Shown here in pieces: positions 12,463-25,217 of a stretch of DNA of 64,000 bases. The first letter of the stretch is position 1. Each line of letters starts with the position of its first letter. This stretch comes from Marchantia polymorpha subsp. ruderalis (taxonomy: Eukaryota; Streptophyta; Marchantiopsida; Marchantiales; Marchantiaceae). The position numbers and the translations under genes are program-made. Under the pieces are notes generated by a model that saw nothing but the letters and a program-made list of their open reading frames with translations, did not search any database and had not been told where the DNA came from. The stretch covers positions 18,620,001 through 18,684,000 of the forward strand of contig AP031357.1 in NCBI GenBank assembly GCA_037833965.1, written 5' to 3'.

Positions 12463-14080
12463 TTGACAATTGTCACAAACTTTCATTCTTCCTCAAAGCA
12501 CTCAATTATTTACATAGCCTTCTTGCAAATTTGATTTTCCTGGCGCTAAATCTCACATCAAAATCTTGCTGGTGCAAAACATTCTTTACGTCAAAAGTTT
12601 TCCAACTCCTTTGGTGTAAAGTCAAATTAATTTCAAAAATTAATTACTAGTTCACCGTGTGTGACACTATAAGCAACCAAAATTTGTTGAACAATTGCGA
12701 TTGCTTTCTTCATTCTGGATGGATTGCTCACCATCACATTCACATTCTTTTGAATTCGATTCTTCAAGCCTCGTTTGAACACGTCCAAGGATTCTGCTCA
12801 ACTCATATCTATAAAAAATATTTGAAGATCACAAAATTCTTCAATGTCCTCATGAAAACCTCATTTTTGCTTCAAATTTCACAAATTTATTTTTGCAGTT
12901 TGAAGATAATACAACACTTGAAAATTTTGTAAAAATTCTTCTTGCATTTGACTTCACGAAATGGTAGCAACTTGTTCTAAAAGCATTATGTTCTTTGTTG
13001 TATATCACATGAGAGATTTATCTGCAAAATAATATCTCATGAACATTCTTGCAATATAATCAAAAACATAAAAATGAGATAAATAAATATAATCTTTGTT
13101 ATACATTACTTTAAAATTCCCATGACTCTACTCCTTTTGTAAGCTTACACCTTACAATAATTTCCCATTCGAAGAATTTCAAAAAATGTGCTTGATCTTC
13201 AATTTCTTGAAGATGTCTATTATTTAACTTTGCTACATCAATAGAAGTTGGTCATGGTTGAACTTGAGAAGCTTGAACTTATAATTGAACTTCCATGTCA
13301 ACAACTTTTTCTCTCTTTGCTTTTTCACTTTTCAATATGAAGATTGTATATTTCAACACTTGTTGCTAGGTATGTTCATCTAGTATCGTTTTTCTCAACT
13401 CCTTCATCTCCGTCATAATTGCGTTAAGAACCTCACCCATGTCGATTGATGTCCCCATACTTTTTCACACTCAGTCTAATACAAAGTGAATATAATCATT
13501 ATCTCACCTCTCAACATAGGAGTCACAAGAGATATAGGTGATTCTATTAGAGTTATAAAAAACATAATTCATATTTTCATATGATGAATTATAAAAAACA
13601 TAATTCATCACAAGAAAATCTTTCCACAATCTTTTCTGTCGATATACTGTTTTAATCTCTACATACGTGTCAAATTCAACAGGGGCGGATGATTCGTGAT
13701 TCAAATCCATCATACATCAAGTATAGAATGTATATGGTATAATTTCAAGTCTCTTCAAAACTAAGAAGAATTAGTGGTACTTTTGACTCTATCACTCTTG
13801 TCATAAAATCTGTATCCCAACAAGCCACAATATACATCCAAAAATGATGTTTTTCCATACAACGAAGGTGAATATCGAATAGATTAAGAATCGGCCAATG
13901 AGGTATTGGAATCATGTCAAGTCTATCCATATCTACAAAACCAAAATTTTTCCCTTCTAATCTTTCTACATGCAGATCAATGATCTCCGCAAGTCTCTAT
14001 AAGGTCTTAAGAATTGCACTCCATCAGCACTTACTTGCGATTTCATGAGGGTAATACACACGCAAGGAAAGAACAAGGTC

Positions 14081-14092
14081 GTTCTGATACCA
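14081..14092 (-). other. Primer-binding site for initiator tRNA-Met
   Basis: The minus strand reads TGGTATCAGAAC. This matches the usual plant primer site TGGTATCAGA and lies one base inside the LTR that starts at 14094. Confidence 0.75.
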
Positions 14093-14093
14093 T

Positions 14094-14743
14094 TGTTTAG
14101 AGAAAAATTTATTCAAAACTAGAAACATAAACTCTAAAGATGAGAGACACCAACAATGATATTTTACTTTTTTTTTATATAGTTTTTACCAACAAGTACA
14201 AGAAGATAATATCTTATATAACTAAAGAGCACATATATTGCTAACGTGTCTCTATCAACTAACGGACTCAATCCTCATTTAACGAACACATGGATTGATG
14301 ACGTGTGATTCCCAACTAACATACTAATTAGCACACGGATTGCTCACGTGTAGTGTTGGAGGCACATCAAAATATTTTGAGGCATGCCTATGCCCCATTT
14401 CACGGTCAAAATGCATGCATCATGCCCCCAGGCATGCTCGTATTGAAATAAGTACATTTGATGTATTTAAAAATGTACATCTATTAGAATAAAACATTTT
14501 TAGAAGTAAAATTGTTGAAAAGTTCCAGAAAATACATATTAATTTCTTTACATACAGGCATGCCTGTATGGAAGAACCCAAACGAGGTATGCCCCCGTGC
14601 CCTCGCCTTGGAGCATGTCCCTTGAGGCTGTGCCTCCAACCTTACTCACTTGGCATTGTAAATTTTCCACTATCATCTACTCTACTCAATTTTGAGCAAT
14701 CTCACCTTTAAATTTAATTAATTAAAGATGATTATAGAAGAAC
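14094..14743 (-). repeat. 5' LTR of the Ty3/gypsy fossil, enlarged by a nested small DNA element
   Basis: It matches the LTR at 8445-8857 on both sides of an insertion at 14355-14640. The inner edge is fixed by the primer-binding site; the outer edge is approximate. Confidence 0.7.
14355..14640. mobile_element. MITE-like element inside the LTR
   Basis: The 286-base insert begins GTTGGAGGCACA and ends TGTGCCTCCAAC, an exact inverted pair. It is rich in GCATGCC and GGCATG motifs that let the inner arms pair further. It encodes nothing. No target duplication is obvious, so the superfamily (hAT-like or other) is not assigned. It is absent from the sister LTR at 8445-8857, so it arrived after the gypsy element. 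Confidence 0.7.
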
Positions 14744-15609
14744 AAAAATACAAAGTGTGAAAGTGAACATTATACAAAAATATGATGCATGATGATCACT
14801 TATTATTTAAAAGAATGCATAAAGTGGAGAAATAACTATTTGACTTTGATTAACGGGAGACCATGAATAGATGCTAAGTTGATAGGTGATCTTTCAATTT
14901 TTGTAGCACCTAACCTCAGGTGGATGAGCGCTCCCTACTTCCTTCCTGAAGTATATGACGAGATCATATTGCTATGTTGCTAGTATCCAGCTAATGAACC
15001 AGTTTGCTCGCCTTGAAAATAATATTAAGATATGAAGTGGAGCAAGAATGAACTAGGGATGGCGAGGACGACAGAAGATATTCAAGAGACCATTCTCCAA
15101 CATGGCAGGACCAGATTCATTCGATTCTGCAAAAGGATATACCGTGGACCCAAGACTATTCTTCAAGTACGTCAAACATTTGTGAGGTCATCAAAGTAAT
15201 TTTGTCCCGGCAGGACTGTACGTTAAGAAGCAACGGAATAAGTTTCACGGGCCGAGACCGAGAGATCTTCTAACTTATAGGGGATGTGAAAAGCATCAAT
15301 TTCATTTTGTCATATTATCAGAGCAACGCGGTGACTACCAGCACGTATCTACGGTCCAACGTTTGAAGTGGACATGAGCACATGTGTTTAGCGTGGGCTT
15401 TGACTTCCGATCCACTGCTGAAAGTCAACGGGGGGCTAATTTTAAGGCCCCAGTTGGACGGAGTTTCTTCGCGTTCCACGATGTTTCGGCCATTTCAGGC
15501 GCTGCTCTTATACTAGAGAAAGTTGGTTCTTGAGGCGGGGCTTCGACGGCATTCAGAAACAAAATTATGAAATTCATTGACAATGCAACGTCCTTCCTCC
15601 CGCACCTGG
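14744..15609. other. Intergenic DNA, no gene
   Basis: Mixed-composition DNA between the gypsy fossil and the duplicated polyketide synthase segment. I see no open frame of note and no element ends. Confidence 0.5.
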
Positions 15610-16162
15610 ATCTGCACTGCCGAGTTAAGTCACAATCTCAAGGTCAGGTAGAAATGCACAAACGCCCTAACCGAATGTCCTAATCCTGATTAGATTTTCG
15701 TGCACTAGCATTTGAGACCTTTATTGTCCTCCCACCCAGCGAACAGTCAGACTCACATACTCAGAAAGTCAGTCGAGGAGATTTGCATTTCACTCTGATT
15801 ATCTGGTCATATGGGGAGCATGACATACAAGTTGCTCCTCACGCTTCTTGGTGTCTAACTGCGTGTGAAAATGTGGCGGCGGACGTGACCTCTTCGAGAC
15901 ATTCCAATGGCAATCAGTATACAGTAATGCATGTGTCAGGGAGCGAAAGTACAGTCCGTATAGACTATACGAAAAAGTCGTCGATATCGAAGATAGAACT
16001 CCAATGCACAGGACGAAGGAGCTCATCCAATGGCCAGCAACGCGATGAAGATCCCACCGTTTAAGAGATCGGTATACAGAAATGAAAAGTTAGCACCGAC
16101 CCAGAAAAGACCCCTTCAACAGAAGGCAGACTGACCGCGTCCTCTGACACGTTTCGGCCAGG

Positions 16163-16201
16163 GTCCGGAGTCTGGACCCACTGTGGGTCCAGACTCCGGA
16201 C
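16163..16201. repeat. Perfect palindrome, 19-bp arms, 1-base centre
   Basis: GTCCGGAGTCTGGACCCAC (16163-16181) is followed after a single T by its exact inverted complement (16183-16201). It lies about 350 bases before the start codon of the first polyketide synthase. The second copy has related but non-palindromic sequence at the equivalent place (around 42095-42120). Confidence 0.9.
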
Positions 16202-16551
16202 TCCGGCCAAACTCCAGAGACCAGACTCCTCTTCAGCTGAGAACCACAAAATCTCATTTTGACTCGAATCGTGGACCCTTGGGATTCATGGACTGCTCGA
16301 ACATAAGAAACACTGACAACGGTGGGAAAACGTGCGAATACTTTGCGAGAAGCAGTGACTCAGATAGTGTCGCCAGACACCAGTATACATACTTCGCAGT
16401 TCCGAATTCAGAACACAACACTGAGCATCATCAGCACTTCAGATCTTCAGAGATCAGGAGTGTTCTTCTGCGAGTACCTGAACGGAAGGGAGTTTCAAAA
16501 CGGTTTCACTCGGAATACAATCAGAAAGAGTTCCAGTGCACAGCTTGAAAC

Positions 16552-17983
16552 ATGGCCAACAATGGAAATGTTTCGTATAGACACCAGCGGGCTGTTGGGC
16601 CAGCGACGGTTCTTGCCATCGGCAAGGCCACTCCTCCAACTGCGTATCCTCAGAGCGAATACCCGGATTTCTTCTTTGATGTCACCAACACTAGTCACAA
16701 GACTGAGCTCAAGGCCAAGTTCGCTCGAATTTGTAAGTCTCGCTGACTGTACATCTTTCTCTTGGATAGGATGTCTTCTTCTATCGTAAGAACCAGACTT
16801 TTAGAGCATTTTTCAACTAGGACACATTAGCTCTTACCGTCATTACAGCTCCTGCTCGCCTTGCAGACTTCCTTATTTGTGGTGGTAAATCATGTGATCC
16901 TCTGATAGTATATAAGTCATGGTATCGAAAGAAGATTTTCCGAATTAAATTTAACAATTTCTGTCTCTCCGTTCTTTCTGTTCAGGTAAGAATTCAGGAA
17001 TCAACAAAAGGTATTTCCATTGTACAGAGGAGATTTTGAAGGCCAATCCTTCAATGTGCTCGTACAAGGATCCTTCACTTGATGTTCGCCAGGACATAGC
17101 AATCAGGGAGGTGCCCAGACTGGCAGAGAAGGCGGCTGTTGAGGCGTTGGCAGAATGGGGCCAACCCAGAGATCAGATCACCCACGTGGTGTTCGCAACC
17201 ACGAGTGGAGTGAACATGCCCGGAGCCGATCTCACTCTCACCAGGCTGCTGGGCTTGAACCCCAACGTGAACCGAACCATGCTGTACCAACAAGGGTGCT
17301 TCGGAGGAGCCACCGTTCTGCGAGTGGCGAAAGATCTCGCCGAGAACAACAAAGGCGCTCGAGTTCTCACTGTCGTGAGTGAGCTCACGTGTGTAACTTT
17401 CCGTGCTCCCAACGAAGAGCATCTGGACAATCTGGTGGGCTCTGCCATCTTCGGTGATGGAGCTTCAGTCCTCATCATCGGATCAGATCCCGTACCCGAG
17501 GTAGAGAAGCCCCAGTTCGAGATTCACTGGTCTGGAGAGACGATTCTGCCCGAAAGCGACGGTGCGATTGAGGGCAGGCTGACTGAAGCGGGACTGATCT
17601 TCCACCTGCTGAAGGATGTTCCCGGTCTGATTTCCAGAAATACCCTCCCTATCTTCAACAAGGCGATCGAGGTGGCAGGATCTCCAGGCTGGAATGATCT
17701 TTTCTGGTGTGTGCACCCAGGAGGTCGAGCCATTCTGGACGAAGTGGCGAAAACTCTGAGCTTGAAGCCAGAGAAGATGGAGGCCACGAGAGAAATTCTG
17801 TACAACTACGGGAACATGTCAGGTGCTAGTGTGCTGTTCGTACTGGATCAAATGCGCAGGCGGTCGGCCGAGAAGAAAAGCAGCACCACCGGAGAAGGAT
17901 GTGAGTGGGGACTCGTCGTGGGATTTGGACCTGGCCTGACAGTAGAAGTATCGGTCCTCAGGGCAATTGCCACCGGTCATTGA
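16552..17983 (+). CDS. Type III polyketide synthase (chalcone/stilbenecarboxylate synthase-like), copy 1
   Basis: Exons are 16552-16732 and 16986-17983. The 253-base GTAAGT...TTCAG intron splits a Cys codon in phase 1, the conserved intron site of plant chalcone synthase genes. The protein is 392 residues, the usual family length. The catalytic triad is Cys165 (in QQGCFGG), His304 (in CVHPGG) and Asn337 (in YGNMSG), and the gatekeeper phenylalanines are Phe216 and Phe266. The residue equivalent to alfalfa Thr197 is Thr198, as in true chalcone synthases. The C-terminal GFGPG motif is present. The enzyme is a cytosolic homodimer that extends a CoA starter with malonyl-CoA and cyclises the product; whether it makes chalcone, stilbenecarboxylate or bibenzyl precursors cannot be read from sequence. 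All key residues are intact, so it is probably active. Confidence 0.93.
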
Positions 17984-20449
17984 TCACTCGCTCGAGGTTA
18001 TTTAAAATTTAGTGGTAGGTTTTAAATATCGGTCAAATTTTGGTTATCATAGCTAGATCTCTTCTTCCAACCTTCATTCAAGTCCTAATCCAATTCCAGG
18101 GATCCATTACGCTCTGGACGATTACATTTATTATTCTTAGTCTTGCACAGCAAGACGATGCCTCATAGCAGTAGATATTATAATCTTTGGTCAAAGAACC
18201 AATCTGGTGACGACTTGTACTATACAAATGTGAACAATGTACAACAACTTAATGAAAGTCTTTTTTCGGAAGCAATTCTCGTAGCCGCCTGATCATCATC
18301 GGCGACTCCCCTGTTTTGGACTTCGGTTGGACCTTATGATATTCATCTCGTTCTTCCTCTCGAAACCCATTTGATACAGAATTTTATGACTATCTACGAT
18401 CTAGTCGATAATTTATGCCTCATGATTATAAAACTAATGCGCAGCCTTATAATTCATCCTGTGAGGATTGGGCGCCGTGCAACTCACATCATTTTTCCCT
18501 GTTTTGCCTTTACGAGATTCGAATTTCAGTATGCTAAGAGTGAATTCAAGAAGAAATGTAAAAGTTTTTTCCTGTGCTTCTACATGGTGCCCAAAGTCTT
18601 GGGGCCCATAGGCCAAGAAGATCTGGTAAAGGCACGGTCAGCCATGGGTCTTGTCACGGTGACCTCAGATTAGCATGAGGCCTTATTCAGCTGGCACGAT
18701 GTTCCCCAATCAGAGGGCCTTCTGTAGAGAAATTTAGGAGCTGTAAAATACTCAGTTTATATGCATTGTATATGTACTGCAGTCCTTAATTTTAACATGA
18801 AACAATGTACTAAGTTCGTATCAAGTGCCAACTGTAAAACCCGACGAGTAATATGCAGTAAACCTACGAGATATGTTGCTTTGTTTAGCACGTTACAGTC
18901 AATCTGATGCTGTACGATAAACAGAGTGACTTGCCTTTCGCGACTGGTACGAGAGGCTGTAGCAGACTTCCGCATATTCAAAGGGACCTGAAAATTCTAG
19001 GCCAACAGGTCAGAGCTTGTCAATTGTTAACACAAACCGCGCAAATAGAAATGGAGGAGCTGCTTGACCAATGTCCACGTTACTTACGCTTCCATTTCGA
19101 CGTCGACCTGAAGTGGGTGTCACTTGTAAGTCTTACAATATATTCCGATACAAGATATTTTGTTCTTATTCATTGTAACGGAGTCTGCGGCCCTGGCAGC
19201 GCTGGTGGCAAGGATGTTGTATTCTCTACCAGCTGAAGTACTACTACTGATACCTCGTTCAAGAGCTTCTTTCCTTCATACCACTGCTTTTTCGTGCGAA
19301 GGCCATGTAGCAGTCTGTCAAACAGAACATAAATAACGTTTAGTAATCTCAAATATATGAATGTCAAATGATTAGAATGAGCCAAAATCTGAAACACACG
19401 TAGATCCAGGTCCAGTAGTGCTCCTACTAGCAATCCATTGAAGAGGTGTGAACAACTGGATTGTTGGATATGACTTGATAATGTGATCGGTTGGGGGTCG
19501 GAAGGGATTTGATGCCCACCTGCCCGACATCTTACGTATACATTTGCCATGCTCGCTTGCGTCTGAGCAGGGCAATAGGTACACTGAGCCTCTAGTTGTC
19601 GCAGGAGATGCTGATTTTGATTCAGTGGTGGTGCCCCAGTAAGGAGCGTCCCAAAAATTGGTTGAAGCCGCTTGTGTCCCGCACACGGTAATCTTTAGTA
19701 AAAGGCGAAAGAATAGTTCGCTCTGGGCTGAACACGCGGTCGATGATGCTGAGTATGGAATTCGGCATATATGTACCTGGTCTCGAGCATTGAGATGCTT
19801 GTACGCTTATGGGTTAAAGTTCCACTGGGTTCGGACAAATGAGGAACAGAGACAACAGAGTTTCAGCTAAACTGAAGCTACTCATGCGGAACAATAGTAC
19901 AATTACCGGCTTCTATTTCGAGGTTTAACAAAATGGGTTTGCACTGACCCAAGATGACAATGTCAAATCACCCGTGGATTGAAAGAGTTTTCCGGTCAAA
20001 AGAACATGCAGAGAAAATTTCAATCACTGAAAGGGCATTCGAAAATCAAGAGTTTTATCCAAACTTCCACGTCTGAGTTCTCGATATCCGTGTGTAGGTT
20101 CAAACCATGACACAGTAACTTGACTTTGTGACTTAAACTACGAAAAGGGAGAATCTGTTGCATGTCCAGAAGAATTGTGTAAAAATGGAATCATTTTTGC
20201 TTTCCGGTTCCATTGAGTATCGAGATACTGGTTGTGGTCGTATAATATATGATCATTAGGCCGAAGCTTTTATTTTGTAATCTAACACCGCTACGATTAA
20301 AGATGGAATTATAGTCAGCCACGAACATGGGATCAGCACAATTTGGGACACGAGAGCAATTTGAAAGCGCCGAGAGAGATAGATAACAAGAGTGGTTCGG
20401 TAATGTTTATGCAGTCAGGAAATTTCCTTATTAACTTTTGTGGCATGAG
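17984..20449. other. 3' flank and intergenic DNA, no gene
   Basis: The first part (to about 19255) is the diverged 3' half of the duplicated segment. The remainder holds no gene I can support. Open frames at 18371-18673 and 19170-19550 are not conserved as open frames in the second copy, which argues against coding. Confidence 0.55.
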
Positions 20450-20639
20450 TTTGGGTTTTGATCTATCCAAGTCATGAGAACTGTAATGGGTGAATAAGAA
20501 TGCCTAAGGAGAACTCCAATCCAGGTTTACGACAATGGTATACAGAAAGCGACCGGTCTGCATTCTGGACAACATTTCGTTGGATTTCAATAACAATATC
20601 AAACATTCAAGTCTTCGAAGTTTTCCTCGAGCATCAAAT
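20450..20639. repeat. Inverted duplication, arm 1a (left of element A)
   Basis: It matches the complement of about 61561-61740 and continues at 28741 on the other side of element A. A inserted into this arm. Confidence 0.7.
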
Positions 20640-21610
20640 TGTAATAATCCACTAAAGGCTAAAACTGCAATATAGTGGTAGAAAGGTCGAACCCACAGGG
20701 ACAGAGGAACACACAGGGTACAAAGTGTCACGTTTAACAGACTATTGAGGAGTTTGAATTCTCAGGCGACTGTCACTCCCAGAAATACTGCAAGTGTCCA
20801 CTCGGAGCGCACTCGGAGGTCGCACAGTGCAGCGTAACACACACACACACACACACACACCTGAAACTACAGAAACACAACCCAGAGATCCGTTAGGACC
20901 TCTACTCAAGATTTCAGGGGGAAGGTCTCTCAAGAGTACACTCAGCGAAGCTGCGGGTAGTGACTTCCAACTCCGGCTTTTACAACACTTCCACTAGCTG
21001 GCTGCTAGCGTAGGAAACCCGGTTTGGACTGCCTACTTCGGATCGAAGTCACTCATACGCGGTGAACAACACTCTCAACTCACAAAACGCGCAGAGAACA
21101 CAGGTCCGCACTGAAGGACTCACTGAAAAACATTCCAGTAACACAACAACAGTCTATTGAAGAGTTTGAATTCTCAGGCACTTGTCATTCCCAGAAATAC
21201 TACAGGGGTTACCCTGAGGGCACCTGCTGCAGCGTAACTTGAATTTGCAACCAAGGCTTACACGAAGTAACAAAACTTCACTTTGGCATTCAGGGGAAAA
21301 ATCCCAAAGGAGTACAATCAAGAACAAACACTCGAAGGTGTAAGGGCGAAACTATTCAAGTATCTAACTAGTCACTGGCTCTGAGCATCGGCAATCACCC
21401 GCAGGTGTAGATCCGAACTACTCAAGTCTGTAACCAATGTACCAGCTCTGAACATTCGGCCGAAGGCCTTCAGCTACAAAATGCGGAACGCCAAGTGGTA
21501 GCTCCTCTTGCGTGGTGACAGAACTAAGGACACAAACACGCAGGGAAAATGAGTTCCTGATCTGCACTTCCGAAATTGGGAAAGAACCCAAGGCAAAACG
21601 CCTTGAACTA

Positions 21611-21617
21611 TTTTATA
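21611..21617 (-). promoter_or_regulatory. TATA box in the 3' module of element A
   Basis: TATAAAA on the minus strand, about 0.98 kb before the 3' end. Element B (26188-26194) and B' (34677-34683) carry a near-identical box and D (54570-54576) a TATAAAG at a similar distance. In an LTR this would be the U3/R promoter. Confidence 0.5.
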
Positions 21618-21653
21618 CCTTCTAGGTCCTAACTAGCACTACACTGCACTACG

Positions 21654-24600
21654 CTACACGCCTGCACGGAACCACGCTACACTACACTCCGCGGAACCTG
21701 TGCTACGTCTCCTGCGCGACGGATTGCCGCGCACTAACTCTCTACCCTGCCAGTCTTCCGCTCGACTGCGCAGTCCCAACCGCTGCAGCGCCGCGGACAC
21801 CTCCACCTCGAGGGTGGACATGGTATCCCGCGCCTGCGACAGAAAAGCGTCGAGCTTCTTCGCTACCTTCCGCCGACTCCTACTGTCGCCTGCCAACAAC
21901 CCTGTTGCGCGAAGTTCAAACTCACGCAGTGTGAGTTTCTCCTGCGCCGTCACTTCCCAGTGGGCGTAGCCCTTGAGACAGTGGGCGACACGCCTCGCCG
22001 TCTCCTCCTTCGTGCGATCTGCCTCTCGCCTGCGATCCTCTTCAATTATCACTAATTGCGATTCGGCCTCCGCACGCTGTGCTCTCAATTCGCCACACTC
22101 TGACTGTAGCCTGCGGATTAAATCCTCATCCGCCTGCCGTGCGAGCTGACACTCCGCCAACAAACGCGTCTGTCGCACGAGCTCCTCTGACAGAATCTGA
22201 TTCTGAGTTTTCTCAGACATCAAATCTTGCGTGGTCTGCACCACATCCCTGGTGAGCTCTTCAACTCTATCCTTCCGCATCCTATCGATGGCGTGCGATT
22301 TCCTCTCAAGGTTGTACTGCCCCCATAAACAGGCATGCCTCTCCTTCAATTCCTTCAACTCCTGGTCCACCCTAGCTAGTAGCTTGCTAGTGTGGACTTT
22401 AGTGCGAGTCCGCCTGCGCACTAATTCGATGTAAGATCCCGGCTGAAGTGGATCGGCGTATTTATCGAATTTGCGATCCAAGTACTTCAGCAACGGAATC
22501 ACCTGCTCAGAGAGCGCCGCCGCCGGCGCTCCAACAATTTCCTCCTCCTCCTCCTCGGTATCCCCGGCTCGCGACATTGCTTCGGTGGAGCCTCCGTTGT
22601 CATCCTCCGAGTTGAGGATTTCAGTCGCCATTGATTGCGTTGGCGACTGTCCCGAGTGGGGCTGCACGTCGTCGACGTGTGCTGCCTGCGAAGGCACCGC
22701 TGCAGCCTCGCTGCTCTTCGCCAAAATGTCTAAGGCGGTGGGCGAATGTGGCCGTGCTACATCCCCGTCGCCCGCTTGTTGGTCTTCTACCGTATCCTCT
22801 CTGCCGCCGACGTCCGCCGCCGAAGGCGATCGAGCGGAGGGTGTCTGCGCGGGGTTTGATTGCGCATCGCGCACCGAAATTTCGTCCCGCGGACAGTCAA
22901 TCCGCTCCTCCGTCAGGTGCTGCTCCCTCGATTGGTCCTGCGCGAGGGCTGTGTCCGGCCTGTGCACAGGCGCAAATGCCGGCGCCTTGTCCGCCGCAGG
23001 CGCAGCGCCGAAGGTGTCTATCGCCAAAGGCGATATAGCCGGGGGCCGCTCGCCCGATGTCCCTTGGCCTGTAGGCCCTACCGCCGAAGGCGCATCTACC
23101 GGCGGACTACCCGCCGATGGTGCAGCCTCCGCACGCTCCCTGCTCGCATCTCCTCGGCCCGAAGGCCCTGGCGCCGAAGGCGCAAATCGTGGCGCGTTGT
23201 GCGCCGGAGGGTCTGGCCCCGAAGGCCTGTGTCCCGTAGGCGGATCTTCCGCCGGCTCCTTCCCCTTCCTACGTTGGAACGGGGGTGATTCCTGCCTGTG
23301 CACAGGCGGCACGTGTTGAGGCGACCTGTGCACAGGCGAGCGCCTGTGCACAGGCGGATTGCTTCTTCCCACGCGTAGGCGTAGGTCCACGTCCGCTGGT
23401 GGTCGTCTGTCCGTCGAGGCTCGCCCGTCCTCCGAGGCTCGCCTGTGCGCAGGCGGAACACCTGTCCGCAACGCACGTGGTAACTCCGGAGGCCCTTGGC
23501 CCGTAGGCGGCCTCTCGTCCGTCGAGGGTGCAGCGTGGTCCGTTGCTCCTGCGGACGTCCGCGCTCCCTCGTTCTTCTCCGGCGACGCACTTCCTTTCTC
23601 TGTGGCAATCGTCGCCGTGTCCGCGCTGCTGGCTTGTAACACAAGCCTGCGCGCCTTCTGCTTCGGCCGGCTGTACGATTCGTACAACGGCCGCGGTCGA
23701 ATGGGAGCCGTGGGTTCTTGATGTTGCTCCTCTTCAGACTCCTCTCTCCATCGCCGCTTCCGCGGCACTCTTGCTGCAGGAGTATTTCTCCCTTCGTCCC
23801 TCCGCCTTGACGGAGTAGAAGTCGGCGACTCCTCTGCATCAGTGTCGACCTCATTCTCCCGCACATACCTCCCGGGATGGTCGACGGACAACGGCGGAAA
23901 ACGAGCAAGCTCCGCCGCGGTCAAACAATTTCGCTGTCGATAAAAATTGATGACGAAAGGAGAGAGATGATTTAGAGTTCCCCCCTTCTCCTCAAAAGCG
24001 TGTTGTCGCATCACCCTGTGCAAGATGCTCGCCCAGTGAATTGGAGTTCCCTCGATGATGCACTCCACAAAAGAGACCTGCCACAATGTGATGTAGCAGG
24101 CGCGGTGTGGCTGCAGTAATTGCAGCAGCGCCGTAGCCAAAGTTCAGCGGAATCGATCCTTGTAATCGCGGGTCTTGTACCCATTCTTGGTAGACTTCCC
24201 CTTCTTGAACAGCTCCACGAATTGCGCCTCTTCCTGCTTGGTCACCTTGACGCTCTCACTATCGAAGAGGAGGTGCCCTGCGATGCCGGCACATCTCCCC
24301 AATGCCTGCGCCCAATCTTGGACCGTCCACCGATCAACATGCGGACGCAATCCGCGCGAAGGTGGTCCCTGTGGCTCTAGCCACTCGCGCACCATATCCA
24401 CACAGATGTAGTTCCATCCCCATAGCAAGAAATCAAGCTTTCTTGCTATCAGGCGCTCCTCGAAAGCGCGCAGCCCGTTCTGTGGTAGTCGGAGCGGCAG
24501 CATCCGCAATCGGCCCAGTCTCGTCATTGCGTTCTTGGAGTTCGCCCGCTCGCTAATTCTCCTTCCGCTCCGCTCGAGCTCCTTTCTTCCTCGGCAAACT

Positions 24601-24779
24601 CTAATCTCCCTCAATTCCAAATCACGCGCACTCACTTCTCCCTCAATTACCAAGAAATCCTCTGCGCGGCGATGTCGAGAATGCTTAGCGGCTAGCAGAT
24701 GGACGCGCGCAGCTCGCACTAGAGAATGGAATCGCAAATTTAAGAATGGGACGCTCTCCGCCTCCCGGTCGAAGGTCAT
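21654..24779 (-). pseudogene. Gag-like coding region of element A
   Basis: A long minus-strand coding region with an N-terminal globular part containing FLLWGWNY and a conserved KNGYKTRDYKDR motif, a low-complexity Pro/Arg/Ser-rich middle and a C-terminal coiled coil rich in Glu, Arg and Leu (near 22500-21800) that ends with a CLKGYAHWEV block. The layout recalls the gag-like first proteins of plant Athila/Tat-type elements, but I cannot name a family. It stops just before the 3' module. It looks mostly open with about one break. It is a fossil element part, not a host gene. Confidence 0.7.
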
Positions 24780-25217
24780 GGTCGGCTCTTGCTCGCGAAG
24801 GACGACTCAATTGATGGCCGCGCCGGCTCTACGCTAAAACGGTATCCGCTCTCACGCGCGGCTTCACGCTCTGCCGTCGTCGATTTAACTCTCACGCTCG
24901 AATTGGCGAATTTGAACTCCGCGAGCGTACTACGCCGCGGACATGGGTGCGCAGCGCCGAAGGCGGATTTTCCGCCTTGCGCGGTACACTCGTACGTACC
25001 GCTCCTCAGTCAATCCTCCTCTGCCTCGGCGCGTGTGTCCGCATGTCGGACAAAAGTTCAACTCCCGCCTGCGCGCAGGCGGACTTCTCGGCGGATTCTC
25101 CGCCGGCGCGGAACTTCACCCGCCTGTGCACAGGCGCTCCCCTGTGCGCAGGCGAAGTCCGTCCGCGTCGATGCGCTGGCGCGGAACGCGTTGACCGCGG
25201 TCAACAGCCTCCGTCCA

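Larger units (their letters stand above)
8445..14743 (-). mobile_element. Old Ty3/gypsy LTR retrotransposon, broken
   Basis: Two related LTRs bound the element: 8445-8857 and 14094-14743, the second enlarged by a small inserted element. On the minus strand the order is 5' LTR, primer-binding site, zinc knuckle of gag (near 12421-12462), reverse transcriptase (near 11246-11617), integrase-like stretch (near 9769-9960), polypurine tract just before the 3' LTR, then 3' LTR. This order of RT before integrase is that of Ty3/gypsy. The coding part carries many breaks, and the two LTRs are clearly diverged, so the copy is old. The exact outer limits are uncertain by several bases because no clean target duplication was seen. 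Confidence 0.8.
15610..19255 (+). repeat. Direct duplication, copy 1 (polyketide synthase segment)
   Basis: The segment aligns by eye with 41623-45060 in the same orientation, from a TCTGCACTGCCGA block upstream of the gene to a GGTGGCAAGGATGTTGT block downstream. Exons are most alike; promoter, intron and 3' flank are diverged but recognisable. Weaker matches continue (19900-20130 with 47200-47380), so the original unit may have been longer. Confidence 0.8.

Noticed and set aside
20837-20860. AC/TG microsatellites as independent features
   Set aside because: Runs at 20837, 25417, 35433 and 55241 occupy the same place in the 3' module of each family member, so they belong to the element.
22471-23319. 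Plus-strand open frame of 282 codons
   Set aside because: It is the antisense shadow of the gag-like region of element A. The Ala/Ser/Gly-rich translation comes from GC-rich low-complexity DNA.
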